Source: Solemya velesiana gill symbiont
GTDB lineage: Bacteria; Pseudomonadota; Gammaproteobacteria; Chromatiales; Chromatiaceae
Reading direction: 5' to 3'
DNA length: 43,781 nt
Assembly (NCBI RefSeq): GCF_002020805.1
Contig: NZ_MPRJ01000012.1
Location: 1-43,781 of the forward strand
In this document: positions 1 to 9,772 of the stretch, piece after piece
Layout: every line of letters starts with the position of its first letter
How positions within the stretch are numbered: position 1 is the stretch's first letter
Translations under genes and position numbers: made by a program
The notes under the pieces: generated by a model
Told to the model about the DNA's origin: nothing
The model's database searches: none
Seen by the model: the letters and a program-made list of their open reading frames with translations, nothing else

Positions 1-101
1 AACTGGAAAAAGAAAGTAATCTCAGGCCATAATCCGGCTATCTAGGCGGGTCAATATTAGATGCAAAACCTGGGTCAGTTTTAACTGCAAATCAACACGC
101 C

Positions 102-811
<710 letters not shown>

Positions 812-932
812 AATAAATCGATTGTTTACAGCAGCTTATGGGGTCTCGGCCGCAAAACGAATTTGCTCGTGGCCCCGCTGTGTTGAAGACCGCGTAGTTT
901 AACGTGGCCGCCGGGTGGCGTCTACGCAGGGA

Positions 933-962
933 TTCGATTTTTTTGGGGAATATCTGTATACT
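933..962 (+). promoter_or_regulatory. Possible sigma-70 promoter for the cytochrome gene
   Basis: TATACT at 957-962 is a good -10 hexamer. TTCGAT at 933-938 lies 18 bases upstream and is a weak -35. The cytochrome start follows 45 bases downstream. The rest of the 812-1007 gap shows no gene. Confidence 0.4.
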
Positions 963-1007
963 TCGCGCAGTTTTTTAGAGAATTCTGATATACGGAGGGT
1001 TTTCAGG

Positions 1008-1475
1008 GTGAGCCTCAAGCTTGTTTCCTATATTCGTACTATCGCGGTAGCCGGTGCGGCTGCTTTGGTTGTTTCTGCTCAGGCACTGGCTGAGGTGCGC
1101 CCCGAAGTGGTTGAGCGCATCAAGCCGGTCGGCACGGTTGTGGTTGAAGGTGAAGAGAAGGCTGCTGCGCCGGCACCGGCTGCTGAAGCGCCCGCTGCAC
1201 CTGCTCCGGCTGCAGCTCCCGCGGGTGGTGATGCCCAGGCGATCGCCCAGGCCAAGGGTTGCCTGGCCTGCCACCAGGTTGCAGTGAAGGTTGTGGGCCC
1301 TTCCTACACGGACGTTGCTGCCAAGTACAAGAGCGATGCCAATGCCGTGGATACCCTGGTTGCCAAGGTGAAGGCCGGTGGTGTTGGTACCTGGGGCCAG
1401 ATCCCCATGCCTCCCCAGGCACACGTGCCCGAGGCTGATATCCGCACTGTCGTAGAGTGGATCATGACGATGTAA
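1008..1475 (+). CDS. Secreted class I c-type cytochrome (c5/c551-552-like)
   Basis: 155-residue periplasmic electron carrier. I place the start at GTG 1008 because GGAGGG (994-999) precedes it by 8 bases and the signal peptide (hydrophobic core TIAVAGAAALVVSAQALA) then sits at the N-terminus; upstream in-frame codons have no such support. A segment RPEVVERIKPVGTV resembles the N-terminus of cytochrome c5. It is followed by an Ala/Pro-rich flexible linker (about residues 45-72). The haem motif is CLACH (C85, C88, H89), and M134 in IPMPPQ is the likely sixth ligand. Maturation would need the Ccm system encoded further along. The electron partner cannot be told from the sequence. Confidence 0.9.
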   Translation: MSLKLVSYIRTIAVAGAAALVVSAQALAEVRPEVVERIKPVGTVVVEGEEKAAAPAPAAEAPAAPAPAAAPAGGDAQAIAQAKGCLACHQVAVKVVGPSYTDVAAKYKSDANAVDTLVAKVKAGGVGTWGQIPMPPQAHVPEADIRTVVEWIMTM

Positions 1476-1496
1476 GCGAAGCTTCAGCTAAGCTAG

Positions 1497-1531
1497 AAAA
1501 CGCCCGGCGGGAAACCACCGGGCGTTTTTTT
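1497..1531 (+). terminator. Rho-independent terminator after the cytochrome gene
   Basis: AAAACGCCCGG pairs with CCGGGCGTTTT around a GC-containing loop, followed by a run of seven T. It lies 21 bases after the cytochrome stop codon. Confidence 0.9.
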
Positions 1532-1556
1532 GGCCAGGACGGCCTTATGTCGCGAA

Positions 1557-1690
1557 GGGCATGGATGCCCGAGAGCGACTTATGTACAGGATGTACGGAC
1601 AGGAAATTGCTCCTGTATTTACTGCACTTCCGCCATCCATGGCGGTCGTATGCCGCGGGTGTAGGGATGCACACGACTGCATGGATGCAG
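1557..1690. repeat. Cluster of CATGGATG-core palindromes
   Basis: Three near-perfect hairpins share a two-base loop and an ATGGAT-type core: GGGCATGGATGCCC (1557-1570), CCGCCATCCATGGCGG (1630-1645, opposite orientation) and CTGCATGGATGCAG (1677-1690). GTACAGGATGTAC lies between them. No gene is supported between 1532 and 1740. A related palindrome occurs at 10898-10911, so this looks like a dispersed intergenic repeat family. Confidence 0.6.
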
Positions 1691-1740
1691 GAGTTAGAGC
1701 GAAGCAGGATGCCCGAGCCGAGGAACGGCTGGCCAGCTGC

Positions 1741-4248
1741 CTATTCCGGTTCCTTCTGTTTCTCCTTCATAAGACGGTAGGCATCCCTCAGGGCCTGGTC
1801 GCGTTGTTCGAGCGCGGTTCTGATTTCTGGCTGGTCATCTAGAAGATCTTCGAGTTGGGCTCTCTCCAGGATGAAGAGCCTGCAGGGTGTCGTGGTGATA
1901 ACCCCTGTATCAGTCGTACCGTGGCCCATGAGTGCCCGTTCACCGAAGAATTCACCGGCCATCAGGGTACCCAGGTTATGGGTTACGCCTTCTGTTTCGC
2001 GGGTGAACTGGATGACGCCACGGCTGATGAGGTACAGGGCATCACTCACCTTGCCCTGGCGAATCAGGTATTTGTTCTCACTGAGGGTGATGGGTCGCGT
2101 GAGTGCTACGATCAGTTTCAGGTTTGCCTCCTCCATCTCGGCAAACAGCGGAACCTTTTTAAGCAGCACAAGCGGGTCGTCCTGAAGTTGCTGAACTGGT
2201 TGTCCCCTGAGCGCGGCGATCTGTCTCGATACGTCAGCCGCCATGGATTCGGCGATACCCTTGGGTAGCATTCCACGCTCGGCCTGCTCTTCCGTGGCTT
2301 CCAATTCAGCCAGCAGGATCAGCCGCTTGCCGAACCGCTCCTGCATAAGGGTGGCGAATTCCGGAAATTGTTCGCTGACCTGCTGCAACTGCTTGGCCGA
2401 TAGCTTGTTCCAGTTCCTGTACTTTTCGCGTACCTCGTCGACTACGCTGGCCGGTATGGATTGCAGCTTGGCCACTTCATCCAGGGAGGCGAGTACATGG
2501 CCGCTGCCCTGGTAGTGTCCCCACACCTGTTCATAGTCCTTGACGATACGCGACAAGCGCATGTGCTCGGCTATCGGGCCAAGCCACTGTGCGTATTCGG
2601 TCAGGCGGTAGAAGCCCTGCTCCAGCATGCGGCGGAAGCGGTGGGAGTGGACATGCTGAAAGGCGCCAGTATAGCGCAGGGCGTCGATCTGCATATTGAG
2701 TACCAGCAGCAGTTCGCGAAAGGATCCTTCACTCAGGTGCCCCTTCTCGTACATTTCGGTGTAGACCGCCTTCTCTTCGATGAGGGCGCGCAGGTAGCGC
2801 AGGCTGGTCTCCTGGGCCTGGGACATCTCGCTGTCCCTGAGTTCCTGGATGGAGCGGCGCGCCTCTTCGATGGCCCGCTCGCATTCGAGAGCCAGGCGGT
2901 GGGCGATGCGGCTGGAGAAGATGCCACCTTTCTGCAATTCGGGCAGGCGCTCGATTGCGCGCTGCTTCGATATCAGGTCCCGCTCCAGGAATGAAACCTG
3001 GTCGGCCAGTGGTGGGGTGTCCAGTCCCAATCTGTGCATCAGCGGTTCGATGCTCAGTCCCTGGACAAGCAGGGTGAACAGTACGGCACCCATGACCAGG
3101 GCGACGAAAAGTTCAGACTGTTCGAATGCCGGCAGGCTGAGCACGATGGCCAGGGCGATGGCGCCACGCAGGCCGCCCCAGAACATGACGAATTTGTAAG
3201 TGTTGCTGATGGGGTGTGAGCCGGGCAGTCGCCCGACCAGGGGGATCAGGCTGAACATGATGGCGGCGCGGGCCAGTATCATTCCCAGCAGTACCCAGAT
3301 CAGCAGGTCCCAGGACCCCAGCAGGGCAGAGAGGTCCACCTTCAAGCCCACCAGCAGGAACAGCAGGGCGTTGGCGATAAACGCCATCAGCTCCCAGAAG
3401 TGTTCCAGGTAGACCCGTACCGAGGTGGAGATGCGGATGCGGCCCCAGGTGCCCAGTGTCAGTCCGGCGGCCACTGTCGCCATTACGCCGCTCACATGCA
3501 GAACCTCTTCGGCGAGCAGGAAGGAGAGATAGGCGAGGGCCGTTGTCAGACCGATCTCCACGAATGGCTCCGATTCTACCCAGCCGATAATTTTACTGGC
3601 CATGTAACCGAGGGCGGTGCCGACGAGGATGCCGCCCACGAACAGGATGAAGAAATCCGCCACTCCCTGGGTCAGCGCCTCGCCACTGACCATGCCGGTG
3701 GCCAGAATGCCCACCAGGATCTTGGCGATCACGATGGAGGTGGCATCGTTGAGCAGGCTCTCACCCTCAACCAGGATGGTCAGGCGCTGGGGGGCGCCGA
3801 TCTGCCGGAACAGGGCGACCACGGCTACCGGGTCAGTGGCGCTGAGAATGGCTCCCAGCAGCAAGGCGGCTGTGAACGGGATGCCGGTTGCCAGCCACAC
3901 GAGGCCTCCAATCAGCCCGGTGGAGATCAGCAGCCCCGGTACGGCCAGGGTGAGCACGGGTGCCAGGTTATGGCGCAGCTGGCGTGCATCCAGGTTGTAG
4001 CTCGATTCGAAGATCAGGGTGGGCAGGAAGACGAAGAGGATAAGATCCGGCGAGATGGTCAGCTGATCGAGAATCTCCAGTTGATCCGGGTAGTAATTGT
4101 GCAGTTCCGCCAGCCCAATACCCACCAGAACCAATACCACGGTGAACGGCAGACGGGTCCGCTTGGCGAAGACCAGAATGGCAAGGGCGACCAGCAAAAG
4201 GGAGAAAACCGCCCAGATCACTTCGGCAACTTGAGAGGTGTGTTCCAT
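1741..4248 (-). CDS. Na+/H+ antiporter (CPA1/NhaP type) with C-terminal cyclic-nucleotide-binding domain
   Basis: 835-residue inner-membrane protein. Residues ~1-400 carry about 12 hydrophobic segments with the CPA1 signatures SATDPVAVVALF and EGESLLNDATS, so it should exchange Na+ (or K+) for protons. Residues ~420-690 are a long charged cytoplasmic region. Residues ~700-815 form a cNMP-binding fold (VPLFAEMEEANLK..., LIRQG, GEFFGERALMG). The phosphate-binding cassette is unusual: the canonical Arg after GEFFGE-ALL is not seen and the segment reads MGHGTTDTGVI, so ligand binding is uncertain. This domain order resembles plant SOS1. The ATG at 4248 has no competing start. It lies 64 bases downstream of rep on the same strand. 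Confidence 0.92.
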   Translation of the reverse strand: MEHTSQVAEVIWAVFSLLLVALAILVFAKRTRLPFTVVLVLVGIGLAELHNYYPDQLEILDQLTISPDLILFVFLPTLIFESSYNLDARQLRHNLAPVLTLAVPGLLISTGLIGGLVWLATGIPFTAALLLGAILSATDPVAVVALFRQIGAPQRLTILVEGESLLNDATSIVIAKILVGILATGMVSGEALTQGVADFFILFVGGILVGTALGYMASKIIGWVESEPFVEIGLTTALAYLSFLLAEEVLHVSGVMATVAAGLTLGTWGRIRISTSVRVYLEHFWELMAFIANALLFLLVGLKVDLSALLGSWDLLIWVLLGMILARAAIMFSLIPLVGRLPGSHPISNTYKFVMFWGGLRGAIALAIVLSLPAFEQSELFVALVMGAVLFTLLVQGLSIEPLMHRLGLDTPPLADQVSFLERDLISKQRAIERLPELQKGGIFSSRIAHRLALECERAIEEARRSIQELRDSEMSQAQETSLRYLRALIEEKAVYTEMYEKGHLSEGSFRELLLVLNMQIDALRYTGAFQHVHSHRFRRMLEQGFYRLTEYAQWLGPIAEHMRLSRIVKDYEQVWGHYQGSGHVLASLDEVAKLQSIPASVVDEVREKYRNWNKLSAKQLQQVSEQFPEFATLMQERFGKRLILLAELEATEEQAERGMLPKGIAESMAADVSRQIAALRGQPVQQLQDDPLVLLKKVPLFAEMEEANLKLIVALTRPITLSENKYLIRQGKVSDALYLISRGVIQFTRETEGVTHNLGTLMAGEFFGERALMGHGTTDTGVITTTPCRLFILERAQLEDLLDDQPEIRTALEQRDQALRDAYRLMKEKQKEPE

Positions 4249-4312
4249 CCAGCCCCTCCAGGTTATCTGTTGTTATAACCCTAGTATAGAAGTGATGGCC
4301 CACTCGGGTGGA

Positions 4313-6319
4313 TCAGCTCCCAAGCAGGGCGCGCATGTTGGCCAGGTGGGCGTTGCCGCGCTCCTGCTTCTCCTCTTTGGAGAGGTCGCTGTTGCGTCCC
4401 TCCCATTGCAGGTCCTCTTCGGGCAGTTCTTCCAGGAAGCGGCTGGGTTCGCAGGCGGTGATCTCGCCGAATTTGCGGCGTTTCTGGGTGTAACTGATGG
4501 TGAGGGTGCGCTGGGCCCGGGTGATGCCAACGTAGGCAAGTCGGCGCTCCTCCTCGATATTCTCCTCCTCGATGCTCACCTTGTGGGGCAGCAGCTCTTC
4601 CTCCATGCCTACCAGGAAGACATGGGGGAACTCGAGCCCCTTGGAGGCGTGCAGGGTCATCAGGTGGACCTCGTCCTTGCCGCTCTCTTCGTCCTGCCGT
4701 TCGAGGATATCCTGCAGGGTGAGGTGGGTGACGATCTCCGCCAGGCTCTCTCCCACGTGATCCCCCTTGTGCAGTCGGTCCAGCCACTCAACGAGTTCCA
4801 AGACGTTCTCCCAGCGTCGTTCCGCCACCTTGTCGCTCGAGGCCTTCTCGTAGAGCCAGTCTTCGTAATTCAGTTCCTTGAGCATGCCCCGTACGGTCTC
4901 TACCGGCTGGTCCTGCTCGGCCCGGCGATGGAAGTGTTCAACCCAGTGGGCGAATTCCCGAACACGCTCTAAACCACGCCCGGAGAGGGTCTGCTCCAGG
5001 CCCAGCTCACTGCAGGCCGCGAGCATGCCGATGTGGCGCTCGGTGGCGTAGGTGCCCAGTTTTTCCAGGGTGGTCGGGCCGATCTCCCGGCGCGGGACGT
5101 TGCAGATGCGCAGAAAGGCGGCGTCGTCATCCGGATTGGCCAGCAGCCGCAGGTAGGCCATCACGTCCTTTACCTCGGAGCGGCTGAAAAATGAAGTACC
5201 GCCGCTGAGGAAGTAGGGGATGTTGTTCTGGCGCAGGGCGGTCTCGAACAGTTTGGCCTGGTGGTTTCCCCGGTAGAGAATGGCGTAGTCGCCGTGAGTG
5301 GTGCTCTTTGTGAACTTGTGGTGGATGATCTCCGAGATCACCTTCTCCGCTTCGTGCTGCTCGTTCTTGCAGCTCATGATGCGTATGGGATCTCCGGGTC
5401 CCAATTCGCTCCAGAGCCGTTTCTCGAGCACGTGGGGATTGTTGTCGATCAGCTGGTTGGCTGCCTTCAGGATACGGCCGGTAGAACGGTAGTTTTGCTC
5501 AAGCTTGATGATATGCAGGCGGGGGAAGTCCTCTTTCAGGCGCGCCAGGTTTTCCGGGCGGGCACCCCGCCAGGCGTAGATGGATTGGTCATCGTCACCC
5601 ACTACGGTGAGGGCCTGTCGTATGCCCACCAACTGCTTTACCAGTTCGTACTGACTGAGATTTGTGTCCTGGTACTCGTCTACCAGAAGGTACCGGATAC
5701 GGTTTTGCCAGCGCTCCAATGCCTCTAGCGACTGCTGAAAGAGCTGTACCGGTAGCAGGATCAGGTCGTCGAAATCCACTGCATTGTAAGCTTTCAACGA
5801 GCGCTGGTAGTTGGCGTAGACCAGTGCCGCACGCTGTTCCAGGTCGTCCTCTGCCCGGGCGAGTGCCTGCTCCGGAGTGAGCATGTCGTTCTTCCAGTCA
5901 GAGATGCGCCAGCGGTAGCTGGAAACTGCAGCATCGTCACCTGCACCCTTGTGCAGCAGATCCTTGAGCAGGCTCTCGGTGTCCTGGTCGTCGAAAATGC
6001 TGAAGCCCGGCTTGAAGCCCAGGGTCTTGTGCTCCCGGCGCATGATGTTGAGGCCCAGGGTGTGGAAGGTGGAGATGCTCAACCCCTTGGTGCCCTGTCC
6101 CTTGAGCAGGCTGCCCACGCGCTCCTTCATCTCCCGGGCCGCCTTGTTGGTGAAGGTAACGGCAGTGATGTGACGCGGCTCCAGTCCAACCTTGTTGATG
6201 AGATGGGCTATCTTTCGGGTGATAACGCGCGTTTTCCCTGACCCGGCGCCGGCCAGTACCAGCAGCGGTGCGTCAATGAAGGACATGGCATCATTCTGCC
6301 GGGGATTCAGGTCTGACAT
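4313..6319 (-). CDS. rep: ATP-dependent DNA helicase Rep
   Basis: 668-residue superfamily 1A 3'-5' helicase that removes proteins ahead of replication forks. Motifs are clear: Walker A AGAGSGKTR (23-31), LLVDEYQDTN (motif II), VGDDDQSIYAWRGA (motif III), QNYRST (motif IV) and HLMTLHASKGLEF (motif V). Length and the start MSDLNPRQNDAM agree with the Rep branch better than with UvrD or PcrA. It is transcribed away from the LOG-family gene; the 99-base gap between them (6320-6418) is AT-rich and must hold both promoters. Confidence 0.95.
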   Translation of the reverse strand: MSDLNPRQNDAMSFIDAPLLVLAGAGSGKTRVITRKIAHLINKVGLEPRHITAVTFTNKAAREMKERVGSLLKGQGTKGLSISTFHTLGLNIMRREHKTLGFKPGFSIFDDQDTESLLKDLLHKGAGDDAAVSSYRWRISDWKNDMLTPEQALARAEDDLEQRAALVYANYQRSLKAYNAVDFDDLILLPVQLFQQSLEALERWQNRIRYLLVDEYQDTNLSQYELVKQLVGIRQALTVVGDDDQSIYAWRGARPENLARLKEDFPRLHIIKLEQNYRSTGRILKAANQLIDNNPHVLEKRLWSELGPGDPIRIMSCKNEQHEAEKVISEIIHHKFTKSTTHGDYAILYRGNHQAKLFETALRQNNIPYFLSGGTSFFSRSEVKDVMAYLRLLANPDDDAAFLRICNVPRREIGPTTLEKLGTYATERHIGMLAACSELGLEQTLSGRGLERVREFAHWVEHFHRRAEQDQPVETVRGMLKELNYEDWLYEKASSDKVAERRWENVLELVEWLDRLHKGDHVGESLAEIVTHLTLQDILERQDEESGKDEVHLMTLHASKGLEFPHVFLVGMEEELLPHKVSIEEENIEEERRLAYVGITRAQRTLTISYTQKRRKFGEITACEPSRFLEELPEEDLQWEGRNSDLSKEEKQERGNAHLANMRALLGS

Positions 6320-6418
6320 TAAGGGATAAAAAAGGGATCAAAACAGGATTACAACAGTCTGTTATTATGCGGAAGTAGAACAATAATTACAGTCTGGAAT
6401 AACTGAGATAAAAGTGAT

Positions 6419-7132
6419 ATGTCCGGAAACGATGCTTTAGACAATATACCTGTCAGTGGGCAGTTGGAACGTGAATCCTGGAAGGTGTTCCAGATCATGG
6501 CCGAATTCGTGGAGGGTTTCGAACGCCTGGCCCCGATCTGGCCCGCGGTGAGCATCTTCGGCTCGGCGCGAACCCCCCGGGACGATCCCAATTACCTGAA
6601 GGCGGAGGAGATCTCACGCCTGCTGTCGGACAGCGGTTTCGCAGTGATCAGTGGTGGTGGGCCCGGTATTATGGAGGCTGTTAACAAAGGCGGCTACCTG
6701 GGAAGGGCGCCCAGCATCGGGCTTAATATCATGCTGCCCCACGAACAGGCAGCCAACGAGCACCAGGATATTGAACTCAATTTCAGGCACTTTTTCTCCC
6801 GCAAGGTGATGTTTGTAAAGTATGCATCCGCCTACGTCGTGCTGCCCGGCGGATTCGGCACCCTGGATGAACTGGCGGAAATCCTGACCCTGGTGCAGAC
6901 CGGTAAGACCCGGAAGATCCCGATCATTATGGTCAACCGTGAATTCTGGCAAGGTTTACTGGAGTGGTTTCGGTCTACACTTGTAGAAGAGGGCACGATC
7001 GATCCGGAAGACCTGGACCTGATACAGGTATGCGATGAGCCCCAGGATGTGGTGGATGCCATCTTTGCTCACTACGAGACCCGTGGGTTCGAGCCTTCCA
7101 CGGAAGAGAAGGAGATACTGCTGGAACTCTAA
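6419..7132 (+). CDS. LOG-family protein (TIGR00730), putative nucleoside-monophosphate phosphoribohydrolase
   Basis: 237 residues with a Rossmann-like fold. SIFGSART near residue 45, ISGGGPGIMEAVNKG and the family signature PGGFGTLDE (143-151) are present. LOG enzymes hydrolyse the N-glycosidic bond of nucleoside 5'-monophosphates (cytokinin ribotides in plants). The bacterial substrate is often unknown, and the older label lysine decarboxylase is not supported. The N-terminal ~40 residues (ESWKVFQIMAEFVEGFE) match the longer proteobacterial subgroup. Confidence 0.88.
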   Translation: MSGNDALDNIPVSGQLERESWKVFQIMAEFVEGFERLAPIWPAVSIFGSARTPRDDPNYLKAEEISRLLSDSGFAVISGGGPGIMEAVNKGGYLGRAPSIGLNIMLPHEQAANEHQDIELNFRHFFSRKVMFVKYASAYVVLPGGFGTLDELAEILTLVQTGKTRKIPIIMVNREFWQGLLEWFRSTLVEEGTIDPEDLDLIQVCDEPQDVVDAIFAHYETRGFEPSTEEKEILLEL

Positions 7133-7190
7133 CGGTTGTTATGGGCAGGCAGATCATTCGAGTAGATATAAAAAAAATTAAGGAATAGGT

Positions 7191-7517
7191 ATGAAAAAAC
7201 TGGCGTTGTCATTTTCCCTTTTGCTGGCCGCCTCCTCTGCCCTGGCTGATGAGGCGGACCCGGTCCCCGAGCCTCCGGAGATCCCACCCCAGGTCGAAAG
7301 TGGTGAGGTGCTGGAACCCGAGGTGACCATTATCGAGTCCGACAAGGGGAAAATTCACCAGTACAGCGTCAATGGCCGGGTTTACATGGTGAAGATCGTG
7401 CCTGTTTCAGGTGCTCCCTATTACCTGCTCGACAGTGATGGTGACGGTGAACTGGATGTGCGCAGCGATCACCCTACCGATATTGCCATTCCCCAGTGGG
7501 TGCTGTTCAGCTGGTAG
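7191..7517 (+). CDS. DUF2782 family secreted small protein
   Basis: 108 residues. A signal peptide MKKLALSFSLLLAASSALA is followed by an acidic, Pro/Glu-rich segment and a compact domain: YSVNGRVYMVKIVPVSGAPYY, DSDGDGELD and a C-terminal PQWVLFSW, as in DUF2782. The function is not known. The DSDGDGELD loop resembles a calcium-binding loop, but nothing further supports that. A good AGGAAT-type ribosome site precedes the ATG. It stands alone between the LOG gene and the Pho box of phoB. Confidence 0.85.
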   Translation: MKKLALSFSLLLAASSALADEADPVPEPPEIPPQVESGEVLEPEVTIIESDKGKIHQYSVNGRVYMVKIVPVSGAPYYLLDSDGDGELDVRSDHPTDIAIPQWVLFSW

Positions 7518-7556
7518 ACGCCTGCGAAGTTTCTCAACAGTCTGTTTTCGGGGTGC

Positions 7557-7574
7557 ATGTAATCAAATTGTAAT
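7557..7574 (+). promoter_or_regulatory. Pho box upstream of phoB
   Basis: ATGTAAT-CAAA-TTGTAAT is a pair of 7-bp direct repeats with 11-bp periodicity, matching the PhoB half-site pattern (CTGTCAT-like). A third TGTAAT lies at 7586-7591 where a -10 element would be expected. This implies autoregulation of phoBR. Confidence 0.75.
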
Positions 7575-7633
7575 AGTGGTTCTGGTGTAATAGCCGCCAA
7601 TATGACATTGGATAAATTGCGACAACCCTAGCG

Positions 7634-8332
7634 ATGGCAGCGAAACTACTTGTAGTTGAAGACGAACCGGCAGTCCGCGAGATGATCAGTTTCGTGCTGA
7701 AGCAGAGCGATTACGACACGCTGGAAGCGGAGGACGCGGAAGAGGCCAGGGCGCATCTTGCTGAACAGGTGCCTGACCTGATTCTTATGGATTGGATGCT
7801 GCCTGGGATGAGCGGCGTAGAGTTCACACGGGAACTTAAGCAGGATGCCGCAACCCGTGATATTCCCGTGATCATGCTGACTGCCCGTGGCGAAGAGGAT
7901 GACAAGGTGCGTGGGCTGGAGTGTGGTGCCGAGGACTATGTCACCAAGCCGTTTTCACCCCGTGAGCTGGCTGCCCGTATCAAGGCCATCCTGCGCCGGG
8001 TCGCCCCCCATGCCACCGAAGAGATGGTGGAAGTCGGCGGCCTGCAACTGGATCCCACCTCCTACCGGGTCAGTGTCGGTAGCCAGGAGGTCGATCTCGG
8101 GCCTACAGAGTTTCGCCTGCTGCACTTCTTCATGACCCACATGGACAAGGTCTACAGCCGGTCCCGGCTGCTTGACCGGGTGTGGGGTAGCAACGTGTTC
8201 ATAGAAGAGCGTACCGTGGATGTTCATATCAGGCGCCTGCGCAAGGCGCTGGAACCCTATGGCGTGGATGGCCTGGTCCAGACCGTGCGGGGTGCAGGCT
8301 ACCGCTTTTCCGAGCGACAAGTGGCACGATGA
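7634..8332 (+). CDS. phoB: Phosphate regulon response regulator PhoB
   Basis: 232-residue transcription factor. The receiver domain (1-120) has the acidic pocket E9/D10, phospho-acceptor D53 in [13 protein letters not shown], and the conserved VTKPF lysine. The C-terminal winged helix (about 130-228) has [11 protein letters not shown] and [13 protein letters not shown], typical of the OmpR/PhoB class. Phosphorylated PhoB binds Pho boxes at 7557 and 9675. Its stop overlaps the phoR start by ATGA. Confidence 0.96.
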   Translation: MAAKLLVVEDEPAVREMISFVLKQSDYDTLEAEDAEEARAHLAEQVPDLILMDWMLPGMSGVEFTRELKQDAATRDIPVIMLTARGEEDDKVRGLECGAEDYVTKPFSPRELAARIKAILRRVAPHATEEMVEVGGLQLDPTSYRVSVGSQEVDLGPTEFRLLHFFMTHMDKVYSRSRLLDRVWGSNVFIEERTVDVHIRRLRKALEPYGVDGLVQTVRGAGYRFSERQVAR

Positions 8333-9672
8333 ACCTGAGCAAGGCCTGGCAGCAGGAGCTTGCCGGCATTGCTTTGGCAGGGGTGTTCCTGGGACTGGCA
8401 GGTGCAGGGATTGGACACTACACCGCCCTTATCATTGCGGCGCTTCTCCTGTATCTTGCGTGGCACTTTGTTCAGCTTACCCGTCTGACCCTCTGGCTGC
8501 GCAGTCCCAAACGCCACGCCCGGCCTTATTCTGTTGGTCTGTGGCGGGCCATTATCGAACTGGTGGAAGAGCTGCGGGTGCGGGGAAAAAAGCGCAAGCG
8601 CAAGCTCGGCCGCATGCTCAGTGGATTCCGGGAGTCAACCAGTGCCCTCCCGGATGCCACGGTGGTCCTGGATGACCGGGGCGGGGTCGAATGGTGGAAC
8701 AGTGTCGCCGGCCGGGTACTGGGGCTGGAGCGCAAGCGGGACAAGGGGCTGGGCATCTCTGAGCTGATCAGCGACCCGGTCTTTCAGACCTACCTTGCAT
8801 GCGGTGATTACAGCCGTCCCCTGCAGATGCCGGCGCCGGTGGATGACAGTGTCAACCTGGAGGTGCGGATCGTCCCCTACGGCAAGGGCAAGCGCCTGCT
8901 TCAGGCCCGTGATATTACCCGTCTCTCCCAGTTGGAAACGGTACGCAGGGATTTCGTGGCCAATGTCTCCCACGAGATGCGTACCCCCCTGACCGTGGTC
9001 CACGGCTATCTCGAATCAATGAACGACAGCGGCGACCAGGCACTCTCCCCCTGGAGCTATGTGTTGGGCCAGATGCAGCAGCAGACGGTGCGCATGCAGC
9101 GCATCGTTGAGGATCTGTTGCTGCTCTCGCGCCTGGAGAGTCACAACAACATAGAGGAACAGGAAGTTGTCGATATGTCTGCGCTGATGTCCGTCCTGAA
9201 AGAGGGTGCAGAGGGGTTGAGTGCACAGAATCACGAGGTCGCAGTGACCGTCGAGCCCGGTCTGAATCTCTACGGCAGCGTAACTGAACTCGAGAGTGCT
9301 TTCTCCAACCTGGTGTTCAACGCCGTGCGCTATACCCCGACAGGGGGGAGAGTCACCTTGAACTGGGAATGCGGTGATGAGGGAGAGCCGTGCTTCTCTG
9401 TCACCGATAACGGTATCGGTATCGCCCCGGAACATATCCCCCGACTGACTGAGCGTTTCTACCGCGTGGATGTCGGACGCTCCCGGCAGAGCGGTGGTAC
9501 AGGATTGGGTCTGGCCATCGTCAAGCATGTCTTGACCCGGCATCAGGGCAGGCTCCAAGTGAAGAGTGAGCCTGGAAAAGGAAGCACGTTCAGTTGCAGT
9601 TTTCCCGACTCCCGGGCCTGCTGGGAAAGCCTGGAGAATGAGAAAAAACCGCTAACTTCCCGCAGTTTGTAG
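8329..9672 (+). CDS. phoR: Phosphate regulon sensor histidine kinase PhoR
   Basis: 447-residue membrane kinase. Two close hydrophobic segments lie at about 10-50 ([28 protein letters not shown]), followed by a basic linker ([12 protein letters not shown]) and a PAS domain at about 100-200. The HisKA box is [12 protein letters not shown] with H215. The ATPase domain has [20 protein letters not shown] and [10 protein letters not shown]. It has almost no periplasmic sensor region, as usual for PhoR, which reads the state of Pst through PhoU. It is translationally coupled to phoB. Confidence 0.95.
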   Translation: MNLSKAWQQELAGIALAGVFLGLAGAGIGHYTALIIAALLLYLAWHFVQLTRLTLWLRSPKRHARPYSVGLWRAIIELVEELRVRGKKRKRKLGRMLSGFRESTSALPDATVVLDDRGGVEWWNSVAGRVLGLERKRDKGLGISELISDPVFQTYLACGDYSRPLQMPAPVDDSVNLEVRIVPYGKGKRLLQARDITRLSQLETVRRDFVANVSHEMRTPLTVVHGYLESMNDSGDQALSPWSYVLGQMQQQTVRMQRIVEDLLLLSRLESHNNIEEQEVVDMSALMSVLKEGAEGLSAQNHEVAVTVEPGLNLYGSVTELESAFSNLVFNAVRYTPTGGRVTLNWECGDEGEPCFSVTDNGIGIAPEHIPRLTERFYRVDVGRSRQSGGTGLGLAIVKHVLTRHQGRLQVKSEPGKGSTFSCSFPDSRACWESLENEKKPLTSRSL

Positions 9673-9674
9673 TG

Positions 9675-9730
9675 TTGTAATGCAACTGAAACATTAATCC
9701 AACGCCGCTGTAACAAACCGCCTACATAAT
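9675..9730 (+). promoter_or_regulatory. PhoB-dependent pst promoter with phased Pho half-sites
   Basis: TTGTAAT (9675), CTGAAAC (9686) and CTGTAAC (9708) are spaced by 11 and 22 bp, with a degenerate half-site between them. CATAAT at 9725-9730 is the -10, ten bases after the last half-site. That replaces the -35 element in the classical PhoB promoter layout. Confidence 0.8.
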
Positions 9731-9772
9731 CCCTCCAACAATTATTCCTGTTGACCCTATTGGAGGTTTTCC

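Noticed and set aside
3400-4278. 292-codon open frame on the plus strand
   Set aside because: Antisense to the membrane domain of the antiporter; its Gln/Gly/His-rich translation is typical of a shadow frame.
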